From positions 1 to 29,368 of the forward strand of contig LJUY01000029.1 in NCBI GenBank assembly GCA_001304015.1: a DNA stretch of 29,368 nt, written 5' to 3'. This document shows positions 15,825 through 22,958 of the stretch, one piece after another; position 1 is the stretch's first letter, and every line of letters begins with the position of its first letter. This DNA comes from a candidate division Zixibacteria bacterium SM23_81. GTDB lineage: Bacteria; SM23-81. Under the pieces are notes generated by a model. That model had not been told where the DNA came from and ran no database searches. It saw nothing but the letters and a program-made list of their open reading frames with translations. Both the position numbers and the translations under genes were made by a program.

Positions 15825-17102
15825 ATGGTGTCGTTTCAGACCGTAAAAGGAACTCACGATATCCTGCCCGAGGAGGTGGGTCTGTGGAGATGTGTCGAGG
15901 AAAAGGTCCGCCAGATGATGGAAGCCTATAATTACCTGGAGATTAGGACTCCCATATTCGAACACACCGAGCTGTTCAGCCGCAGCATTGGCCAAGACAC
16001 GGATATCGTGGGCAAGGAGATGTACACCTTCAGCGACAAGGGCAATCGGAGTTTAACCCTCAGCCCTGAAGGAACTGCCCCCGTTGTCCGGGCATATATC
16101 CAGAACAATCTTGGGGCTCAGTCCCCTCAGGTGAAGCTCTTTTATATAGCTCCCATGTTCCGTCAGGAAAATCCCCAGCAAGGCAGGTTTCGCCAGTTTC
16201 ATCAGTACGGAATAGAGGCCATTGGCTCGCTGGATCCGGCTCAAGATGTGGAGGTTATCACTCTGGCCATGGGTATTTATAGTGAGCTGGGGCTACAGAA
16301 ATTAAGCCTCCGTATGAACTCTGTCGGCTGTCGTATCTGTCGACCTATCTATCGGGATGTGCTGCGGAATTTCCTGAAAAGCCGAATCTCAGCCCTTTGC
16401 AAGGATTGTGTGCAGCGGCACGAAGAGAATCCATTGCGGATTCTGGATTGTAAAGAACCCGCTTGTCGCGAGCAGACAGAGGATATCCCTTTCATGATCG
16501 ACCACCTCTGCCCGGAGTGCTCTCGACACTTCGCCAAGGTTCAGGAGCTCCTCTCCCAACTTGACGTGGCCTATGTTCTTGATGGGCGACTGGTGAGAGG
16601 TTTGGATTACTATACCAAGACTGCTTTCGAGGTGCTCAGCGGAGAACTGGGCGCGCAGGACGCACTGGGCGGTGGTGGCCGCTATGATGACCTGATCGAG
16701 ATGCTTGGGGGGAGTCCCACACCCGCAGTGGGCTTCGCCGCTGGGATCGAGAGGCTCTTGATGGTATTATCAAGGGAGAAACGACCGCGGGTTTCCCCCA
16801 GATCCTTGGACCTGTTTGTGGTCGTTCTCGGCGACGATGCCAAAAAGGTGGCCTTAAAAGTATTGAGGCAGCTTCGACATAAGTTAGTGCGCTGTGACAC
16901 CGACTTCGTGGGCCGTAGCCTTAAAGCTCAATTAAGGGCGGCAAACCGTTTAGGGGCGCGTTACGCCCTGATCATCGGAGAAGAGGAGTTACACAGGGGA
17001 AAAGCAATTTTAAGAGATATGGACAAGAGCCAGCAGGAGGAGATCGATCTAAATGAATCAGTTCAAGAGGTATGCGACCGTTTGGCTCGGCGGTCGCCCT
17101 AG
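15825..17102 (+). CDS. hisS: histidyl-tRNA synthetase
   Basis: The 425-residue class II synthetase charges tRNA-His. Motif 1 region: GTHDILPEE at the start. Motif 2: MFRQENPQQGRFRQFHQ (about 111-127). HisA motif: LVRGLDYYTKTAFE (256-269). GGGGRYD (282-288). Motif 3: AVGFAAGIERLLM (301-313). A C-terminal anticodon-binding domain follows from about 327. The insertion domain (about 165-235) carries eight cysteines in paired form (CRIC, CKDC, CKEPAC, CPEC), as in many bacterial HisRS, and may bind zinc. The length is normal. The ATG at 15825 is followed directly by GTG, and either could start. The 3' end overlaps the next gene by 50 nt. Confidence 0.97.
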   Translation: MVSFQTVKGTHDILPEEVGLWRCVEEKVRQMMEAYNYLEIRTPIFEHTELFSRSIGQDTDIVGKEMYTFSDKGNRSLTLSPEGTAPVVRAYIQNNLGAQSPQVKLFYIAPMFRQENPQQGRFRQFHQYGIEAIGSLDPAQDVEVITLAMGIYSELGLQKLSLRMNSVGCRICRPIYRDVLRNFLKSRISALCKDCVQRHEENPLRILDCKEPACREQTEDIPFMIDHLCPECSRHFAKVQELLSQLDVAYVLDGRLVRGLDYYTKTAFEVLSGELGAQDALGGGGRYDDLIEMLGGSPTPAVGFAAGIERLLMVLSREKRPRVSPRSLDLFVVVLGDDAKKVALKVLRQLRHKLVRCDTDFVGRSLKAQLRAANRLGARYALIIGEEELHRGKAILRDMDKSQQEEIDLNESVQEVCDRLARRSP

Positions 17103-18558
17103 GAAGAAATCAATAGTCATCATTGAGTGGATCACGTCGTTTGTTATGGTTGGCCTTTTTCTTTTCATGACCTGTAACAAAGAGGGGCCTACAGCTGCCG
17201 ATACTCAGTCTCCTAGTGTGGAGATAACCTTTCCTCCATCTAACATCAATGTCGCGGGTGTTATAACCATCAAGGTTGCGGCGGAGGATAACGAGAAGGT
17301 AGTGGCGGTGGCGTTCTATATTGACGGGGACTCACTTTTTGTCGACGTTGCCCCTCCATGGGAGTATACCTGGAGGACTCTCGAGTATACCAACGAACGA
17401 CATTCCATTAAAGCCAAGGCTTTCGACCAGGCTGGAAACTGGGGAGTTTCGGAGGATGTCAACGTGGTGGTCGAGAACGAGATCAATGAACCCCCCACCG
17501 CTACTATTCTGCTGCCACAAGACAGTACCAGTTTTGCCTTAGGAGAGGAGGTCATTTTGCAGGGTGACGGGCGGGATGCTTCCGGAAATCCCCTGCGAGA
17601 GGATCAGCTCACTTGGTTCTCTAAAGGTGAAGGCAACATGCCAATGCAACTGGGAACGGGAACGTATTTAGCCATCGACACTCTATCTTCAGGTTGGCAT
17701 ACCATCACGTTGATTGCTACTGACGATAATCAGTTGACGGGGAGAGATAGCACGGCCATTTATATCACCGCCGAGTCGGAAATCCTGCAGGTTACGCACG
17801 ATGGAAACAGTGAATCAAATCCCTGTTGGTCTCCAGATGGCCAGCGTATTGCCTTTGCCTCCAATCGCTCCGGTAATTACGACATTTGGCTGGTCTCCAT
17901 TGGGGATCAACCTACTCAGTTAACCGTAGATCCGGCACATGACTGGGATCCCGCTTGGCATGGTTCAGATATTGTCTTTACTTCTTACCGCAGCGGCAAC
18001 GCCGACATCTGGAAAATATCAGAGGGCGGAGGAAATCCCGTTCAGGTGACTACTGATTCGGTCGCGGACCTCAGCCCCTCCTGGTCCGCGGACGGGGAGT
18101 ACATCGTTATCTCATCCTATATGGGCGGAGGCGAAGCGTTTCAAAAGCCGAATCTATGGATCCTGCCTGTTGGTGTAGGTGACACCATGCAGCTGACTAC
18201 TGATCCCGGATATGGGCCTGACTGGCTGTGGGGGGAGGACGTCGCCTTTCAAGGTCGGGACCAGAACATCTATGTGACCTCTTCAGCTTCAATGGTGCCC
18301 GTCCAGATTACGTGGGATCCCGCCGCGGATAGGTCTCCCAGCTGGTCTCCCGATGGAGATGCCATTGCCTTTTGCTCTGAACGAAGCGGAAATGAGGATA
18401 TTTGGATCTGGTCACGCTATGCGGACCAAATTAGGCAGTTGACTTTTCATTCGGGAAGGGATTATGAGCCTGCTTGGTCACCTAATGGTCAATGGATTGC
18501 CTTTTCCTCCGATCGGAATGGTAACCCCGATGTTTGGATCATTCGAGTACAACCCTGA
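17053..18558 (+). CDS. PD40/TolB-like beta-propeller lipoprotein with Ig-like domains
   Basis: The 501-residue protein begins with a basic stretch (RPRKK, near 15-19) and a hydrophobic segment ending in FLFMTCNKEG. Cys41 could be lipidated, but FMTC is an unusual lipobox. Two Ig-like domains follow (about 52-142, SVEITFPPS...; about 147-238, PPTATILLPQDS...). A WD40-like PD40 propeller fills about 243-500, with blades of the type QVTHDGNSESNPCWSPDGQ, RIAFASNRSGNYDIWLV and SPSWSPDGDAIAFCSERSGN. It resembles the propeller of TolB without the TolB N-terminal domain. GGAGGAG lies 10 nt ahead of this ATG, inside the end of hisS. There is no alternative ATG between that and the hydrophobic segment, so the 50-nt overlap with hisS seems real. 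Function unknown, probably envelope or surface. Confidence 0.82.
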   Translation: MNQFKRYATVWLGGRPRKKSIVIIEWITSFVMVGLFLFMTCNKEGPTAADTQSPSVEITFPPSNINVAGVITIKVAAEDNEKVVAVAFYIDGDSLFVDVAPPWEYTWRTLEYTNERHSIKAKAFDQAGNWGVSEDVNVVVENEINEPPTATILLPQDSTSFALGEEVILQGDGRDASGNPLREDQLTWFSKGEGNMPMQLGTGTYLAIDTLSSGWHTITLIATDDNQLTGRDSTAIYITAESEILQVTHDGNSESNPCWSPDGQRIAFASNRSGNYDIWLVSIGDQPTQLTVDPAHDWDPAWHGSDIVFTSYRSGNADIWKISEGGGNPVQVTTDSVADLSPSWSADGEYIVISSYMGGGEAFQKPNLWILPVGVGDTMQLTTDPGYGPDWLWGEDVAFQGRDQNIYVTSSASMVPVQITWDPAADRSPSWSPDGDAIAFCSERSGNEDIWIWSRYADQIRQLTFHSGRDYEPAWSPNGQWIAFSSDRNGNPDVWIIRVQP

Positions 18559-18595
18559 GGAGCACAATATAGTTAAAATTGACCAGAAGGCGAAA

Positions 18596-20428
18596 GTGGA
18601 GCGAGTTGGTTTGAATGCCGAAGGGATCGCAAAAAGAACTCACACATGCGGTGAGCTCAGGGCCAGCCATGTGGGCAAGGCCGTTACGTTAGAGGGATGG
18701 GTGCACCGGCGCAGAGATCATGGAGGGGTTATATTTATCGACCTGAGGGATCGCTACGGATTGATGCAGGTGGTCTTCCGGCCCGGGGGGAACGCAGATC
18801 TGCAGGATAGGGCGCGACGATTACGCAACGAGTATGTCATTAGCGTACGGGGGATCATCCGTCATCGCCCCGAGGATATGGTCAACCCCAACATGGTGAC
18901 CGGGGAGGTGGAGTTAGAAGCACAGCAGGTGACCTTGTTAAGCGAGTCCAAATCTCCACCCTTCCTCATCGACGAGGAGTCTGGAGCCTTGGAGGACCTG
19001 CGGCTCAAATACCGCTATCTGGATTTGAGAAGGCCACCCCTGCAACGTGCTCTCCAACTTCGACACGAAGTTTATCAGGCTATCAGGAAATATCTCAACG
19101 AAAAATTGTTCTTGGAAATTGATACACCCATCTTGACCAAGAGCACTCCTGAAGGAGCCCGGGACTATCTGGTGCCTAGCCGGACTTATCGGGGAAAGTT
19201 CTATGCTCTCCCACAGTCTCCCCAGATCTACAAGCAGCTTCTTATGCTGGCCGGTCTGGATAGATATTATCAGATAGCGCGCTGTTTCCGGGACGAAGAT
19301 CCTCGGGCGGATCGCCAGCCGGAATTCACGCAGATCGACATCGAGATGTCTTTCGTGGACGAGGAGGATATATACAACCTCACAGAGGGATTGTTCAAGC
19401 ATGTCTTCGCCGAGGTGTTGGACGTTTCACTGAAGGTTCCCTTTCTGAGAATAGATTATTGGGACGCTTTGTCTCGCTACGGCACAGACAAGCCCGACAT
19501 TCGCTTCGGCCTTGAGCTCGTCGATCTCAACGATGTGTTCTCGGAATCCCATTTTCAGGTTTTTTCCAAAGTTCTCGAGGCGGGCGGGCAGATTAAGGGC
19601 ATAAATGCCGTTGGGTGTGGCTCCTATTCTCGGAAGGAGATGGACCAACTGGCCGAAATAGCCAAATCCTTCTGTGCCCCTGGTTTGATTTCCTTCAAAG
19701 TGACTGCTGAGGAGGCTGCCGAAGGGGGCCTTCAATCCTCGGTGACCAAGTTTCTATCCCCGGAGGAGAAGACCGGGCTCTGTGAGAGGATGAAGGCACA
19801 GGAAGGCGATCTCCTCCTGATAGTGGCCGGGGCGCAGAGAGCGGTGGCCGAGTCCCTTGGTCAACTCCGGTTGGAGATAGCCCGGCGCCAAAAATTGATC
19901 GAGCCAGGCCAGTTTCACTTCTGCTGGGTGTACAATTTCCCCCTGTTCAGCCGAAACCCAGACACTGGTCAGATGGAGTCGGAGCATCATCCCTTCACTG
20001 GATTTCGTGAGGAGGATATAGATTTTTTCGAGACAGATCCCACCAAGATCAGGTCGAGAGCATACGATATCGTGCTCAACGGGGTGGAACTGGGGAGTGG
20101 CAGCATCCGAATTTACCGTAAAGACCACCAAAAAAAGGTCTTCGAAGCTCTTGGTCTTGACCAGGATCAGATCCAGCGGCGATTTGGTTTCTTACTGGAG
20201 GCATTTGATTATGGAGCACCCCCTCATGGGGGCATAGCTCCTGGTCTCGATAGGTTGATCATGATCATGAGCGGGCTCGGTTCCATTCGGGACGTCATAG
20301 CCTTTCCCAAGACGACTACTGGTGCTTCCCTCATGTCCGGGGCGCCCACCACCGTTGATGAATCGCAGCTGCAAGATCTGGGAATCGCCTTGAGGCCTCG
20401 AAAACGGGATAGAGAAGTCGAAGCTTGA
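18596..20428 (+). CDS. aspS: aspartyl-tRNA synthetase (bacterial type)
   Basis: The 610-residue class II synthetase charges tRNA-Asp. N-terminal OB-fold anticodon-binding domain: RTHTCGELRASHVGKAVTLE followed by GWVHRRRDHGG. Catalytic motifs: PQSPQIYKQLLM, motif 2 RCFRDEDPRADRQPEFTQID, and motif 3 GIAPGLDRLIMIMSG. Between motifs 2 and 3 lies the GAD insertion typical of bacterial AspRS (about 280-420). The size fits the family. No ATG lies between the upstream stop and the conserved start region. GTG at 18596 has AGAAGG 5 nt ahead and is preferred. The TTG at 18611 is the alternative. Longer frames starting inside the PD40 gene (18464) are rejected. It follows hisS plus the PD40 gene and is probably in the same transcript. 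Confidence 0.96.
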   Translation: MERVGLNAEGIAKRTHTCGELRASHVGKAVTLEGWVHRRRDHGGVIFIDLRDRYGLMQVVFRPGGNADLQDRARRLRNEYVISVRGIIRHRPEDMVNPNMVTGEVELEAQQVTLLSESKSPPFLIDEESGALEDLRLKYRYLDLRRPPLQRALQLRHEVYQAIRKYLNEKLFLEIDTPILTKSTPEGARDYLVPSRTYRGKFYALPQSPQIYKQLLMLAGLDRYYQIARCFRDEDPRADRQPEFTQIDIEMSFVDEEDIYNLTEGLFKHVFAEVLDVSLKVPFLRIDYWDALSRYGTDKPDIRFGLELVDLNDVFSESHFQVFSKVLEAGGQIKGINAVGCGSYSRKEMDQLAEIAKSFCAPGLISFKVTAEEAAEGGLQSSVTKFLSPEEKTGLCERMKAQEGDLLLIVAGAQRAVAESLGQLRLEIARRQKLIEPGQFHFCWVYNFPLFSRNPDTGQMESEHHPFTGFREEDIDFFETDPTKIRSRAYDIVLNGVELGSGSIRIYRKDHQKKVFEALGLDQDQIQRRFGFLLEAFDYGAPPHGGIAPGLDRLIMIMSGLGSIRDVIAFPKTTTGASLMSGAPTTVDESQLQDLGIALRPRKRDREVEA

Positions 20429-20448
20429 TTTTTAGATGAAAAAATTCC

Positions 20449-20477
20449 TTGACAAAAAAAAATAATTGTGGTAATTT
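20449..20477 (+). promoter_or_regulatory. sigma-70-type promoter for the lipoprotein/LysM unit
   Basis: TTGACA (20449-20454), a 17-bp A-rich spacer and TAATTT (20472-20477) begin 20 bp after the aspS stop. Initiation near 20484 gives a leader of about 50 nt to the lipoprotein ATG. Confidence 0.75.
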
Positions 20478-20534
20478 ACCCCAGTCTGTATGACTTCAAT
20501 AAACAAAGTGTGCTTTAAAGGAGGTGTTGATTTC

Positions 20535-20819
20535 ATGAGTAGCAAGATTCTTCGCAGTTCAATGGTTCTTTCCCTTCTTGTCTGTGTCTTGTACGTCAGC
20601 ACAGTGCTGATTGGGTGTGCTTGTCATCCATCTTCGGAACAGCTAAATCAGCTCGAGATGACCAAGGCTGCCGCGTTGTCAGCCGAAGAGGAGGTACAAG
20701 CCAAGACGCAGGAAAGGAAGAATTGGGAGAACAAATTACGGAAGGAACAGCAGGAGCTAAAGAAGGCTGAGGATGACTTGAAAGCCGTTCAGGAGGCTTT
20801 AGCTCAGGAAGGAGAGTAA
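20535..20819 (+). CDS. small coiled-coil lipoprotein
   Basis: The 94-residue precursor has a hydrophobic signal (MVLSLLVCVLYVSTVLIGC) with lipobox LIGC. Cys28 would be lipidated, leaving a mature part of about 67 residues. That part is almost wholly charged alpha-helix with heptad-like spacing (LNQLEMTKAAALSAEEEV ... LRKEQQELKKAEDDLKAVQ), suggesting a coiled coil like that of Lpp-type lipoproteins. I recognise no specific family. The ATG is chosen because AAAGGAGGTG lies about 10 nt ahead. An upstream in-frame ATG (20490) has no such site and would add a non-signal leader. It has its own promoter (20449-20477) and is followed by the LysM gene after 87 bp. Confidence 0.75.
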   Translation: MSSKILRSSMVLSLLVCVLYVSTVLIGCACHPSSEQLNQLEMTKAAALSAEEEVQAKTQERKNWENKLRKEQQELKKAEDDLKAVQEALAQEGE

Positions 20820-20906
20820 AGACAGGAAAAAACTCTCTTTCTTGGATCTCTCAGAGTGTGAATGATAGAAAATACTTTTTACCTTCTGAAAGGAGTTGAT
20901 TGCGAC

Positions 20907-21755
20907 ATGAGATACCTGAAAGAAAAAGGCATCTTCTTGTTCGTATCATTCCTCGCGGTGCTCATCGCCTTCGGAGTCTCCACCAGCTTTGGTCAGGAGG
21001 AGATGAGCTGTGAGGAGTATGATGCACAGTTGCTCTCCTGGCAACAGAGAGAAGCACAAGCGAAGGCCACCATCGCCGAGGAGGAGGAGAACATCGAGAG
21101 AATCAAGGGCGAGATTGGTGTTCTGGATCAAAAAACCAAAGATGTCATTCAGCAGACCTATGATCTGTTGGGCATCACACAGATGGATGTGGATCTTCTG
21201 GACCAGGAGATCCAGAGCATCCAAGACCATATCGACCAACTCATGATGAAGTCCTCCGAAGAGCTGGAGTTCAGACGTGACGAGATTGACGGTATCGAGA
21301 ACGATATCGAGGCGCTGAACGCATGGCCCGCGGCGAGGTTGCCCGATATGATGCGGAAAATTGAATGGCTGAAGAAAGCTCTGGCTGAACTTCGGCGCAA
21401 ACTTCCCAAACTGCCTAGAACTCACACCGTCGTGAAGGGGGAGTGCCTGTGGATTATCTCTGGCTACGCCCAAATATACGACGATCCCGTGAAATGGCCG
21501 CGAATTTATCGGGCGAACAAAGATAAAATTCAGGATCCAAATTTGATTTTTCCAGGATGGGTTCTGGATATTCCCAGGGGATATCCCTCTACTCACACAG
21601 TGATGGAAGGCGAATACCTATCGAAAATCGCGTCTTACTGGGAGATTTACGGTAGTGCTCGCCAGTGGCCCAGAATTTTCGAGGCCAATCGTGATCAAAT
21701 CTCAGATCCTGATCTCATTATGCCCGATCAGGTTCTCACGATTCCAAGGGACTGA
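20907..21755 (+). CDS. exported coiled-coil protein with two LysM domains
   Basis: The 282-residue protein has a signal peptide (residues 1 to about 29, GVSTSFGQ). A Glu-rich coiled coil spans about 35-165. Two LysM domains of the YgaU/Kbp type sit at 172-224 (THTVVKGECLWIISGY ... WPRIYRANKDKIQDPNLIFP) and 229-280 (THTVMEGEYLSKIASYW ... DQISDPDLIMPDQVLTIP). LysM domains bind the N-acetylglucosamine backbone of peptidoglycan, so the protein probably sits in the periplasm with the coil reaching from the wall. AAAGGAG lies ahead of this ATG. The open frame 15 codons upstream is not used. A terminator at 21833 closes the unit it forms with the preceding lipoprotein gene. Confidence 0.85.
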   Translation: MRYLKEKGIFLFVSFLAVLIAFGVSTSFGQEEMSCEEYDAQLLSWQQREAQAKATIAEEEENIERIKGEIGVLDQKTKDVIQQTYDLLGITQMDVDLLDQEIQSIQDHIDQLMMKSSEELEFRRDEIDGIENDIEALNAWPAARLPDMMRKIEWLKKALAELRRKLPKLPRTHTVVKGECLWIISGYAQIYDDPVKWPRIYRANKDKIQDPNLIFPGWVLDIPRGYPSTHTVMEGEYLSKIASYWEIYGSARQWPRIFEANRDQISDPDLIMPDQVLTIPRD

Positions 21756-21832
21756 GAGCTGGTAGAACCCTCTGGCTCTGTCTCACGTCCCTGGCGCGAC
21801 ACCCTGTTGATGAGGTGATAGTTGATAGAAAG

Positions 21833-21877
21833 ACCTCTCGATCCGCGGGGCTTCCCGGAAAGGGAGGTTTTTCTTTT
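21833..21877 (+). terminator. intrinsic terminator after the LysM gene
   Basis: ACCTCTC (21833-21839) pairs with GGGAGGT (21862-21868) over 7 bp with one G-U. The loop contains a further small GGG/CCC pairing. TTTTTCTTTT follows. It separates the envelope unit from phoH. Confidence 0.7.
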
Positions 21878-21943
21878 GTGAGGGCTGTCAGGGGCGAAAG
21901 TTCCCGTGACCCTATTTTCGATAATGTTCGGTGGTGAAGCGAA

Positions 21944-22897
21944 TTGCTAAAAAAGTCGATTTCCCTAGAGGACATTGATCCTGGAGCTGTCCTGGGCACC
22001 AAGGACCAGAATCTGCGTATGATTGAGAAGAGCTTCCCAGCGAAGATAGTAGCCCGGGGTTCCCGGGTCACTGTTGAGGGGGATGAGGTGGTGGTTAGTC
22101 AAGTCTTGAGGGTCTTTTCCGATTTGATTGCCTGCGCCCGCACCGACTTTATGCCCCAAGCTGAGGAAGTCATCATGGCCATCAGCAGGGCGAAGACCAA
22201 TCAGGAGGGGCTTTTGGTTGAGGGAGGGCTCTCCTATATCAATGTCTCCAGCAAAAAGGAAAAGGTCCGGCCGAAGACCTCCGGCCAGAGAGAATATGTA
22301 CACACCATGGCCGAGTATGATGTGGTCTTTTCCATCGGACCCGCTGGTACGGGTAAGACTTATTTGGCCGTCGCCATGGCCGTAAATGCCTTGAGGCAAA
22401 AGGCGGTTACAAGAATCATTTTGGTTAGACCGGCCGTAGAGGCGGGAGAAAGTCTGGGATTTTTGCCTGGAGATTTTCGAGAAAAGGTCGATCCTTACTT
22501 AAAACCACTCTATGATGCCCTCTACGACATGCTGCCCGCAGATCGCATCAGGAAGTTTTTGGATACCGGTGTCATCGAGATAGCTCCTTTGGCCTACATG
22601 CGGGGAAGAACCTTGAACAATTCCTTCGTCATCTTAGACGAGGCACAAAATGCCACCATTGCCCAGATGAAGATGTTCCTGACACGTCTCGGGGTGAATT
22701 CCAAAACGGTGATCACCGGAGATATCACTCAAGTTGATCTCTCCGACAAAAAAGCATCGGGTTTGATCCAGGTTCAAGACATACTCCAAAACGTGAAAGG
22801 CATTAAGTTCGTCTATCTGACCAAGCGAGATGTGGTTCGCCACAAACTTGTCCAGGAGATTATCAGGGCTTATGAGAACTACGAGAAGGAAAAATGA
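21944..22897 (+). CDS. phoH: PhoH-family ATPase (YbeZ/PhoH-like)
   Basis: The 317-residue P-loop protein has an N-terminal KH-like part (to about 100: ARGSRVTVEGDE), then Walker A GPAGTGKT (132-139), ILVRPAVEAGESLGFLPGD, Walker B FVILDEAQN (228-236), and the motif MFLTRLGVNSKTVITGD. PhoH/YbeZ proteins are RNA-linked NTPases. They often work with YbeY, which is encoded two genes downstream. The start must be the TTG at 21944: an in-frame TGA lies at 21935-21937, and no ATG precedes the conserved N-terminal region. GGTGG lies just ahead. It is the first gene of a tight four-gene set. Confidence 0.94.
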   Translation: MLKKSISLEDIDPGAVLGTKDQNLRMIEKSFPAKIVARGSRVTVEGDEVVVSQVLRVFSDLIACARTDFMPQAEEVIMAISRAKTNQEGLLVEGGLSYINVSSKKEKVRPKTSGQREYVHTMAEYDVVFSIGPAGTGKTYLAVAMAVNALRQKAVTRIILVRPAVEAGESLGFLPGDFREKVDPYLKPLYDALYDMLPADRIRKFLDTGVIEIAPLAYMRGRTLNNSFVILDEAQNATIAQMKMFLTRLGVNSKTVITGDITQVDLSDKKASGLIQVQDILQNVKGIKFVYLTKRDVVRHKLVQEIIRAYENYEKEK

Positions 22898-22958
22898 GGA
22901 TAAAAAGGCTGTCAAGAGAACTCGACGAGGATCAAACCTCTCACCCAAGGTGACGAAG

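Noticed and set aside
18464-18595. Extended aspS start inside the PD40 gene
   Set aside because: The extension is a frame-shifted reading of the PD40 propeller and is not similar to any AspRS N-terminus.
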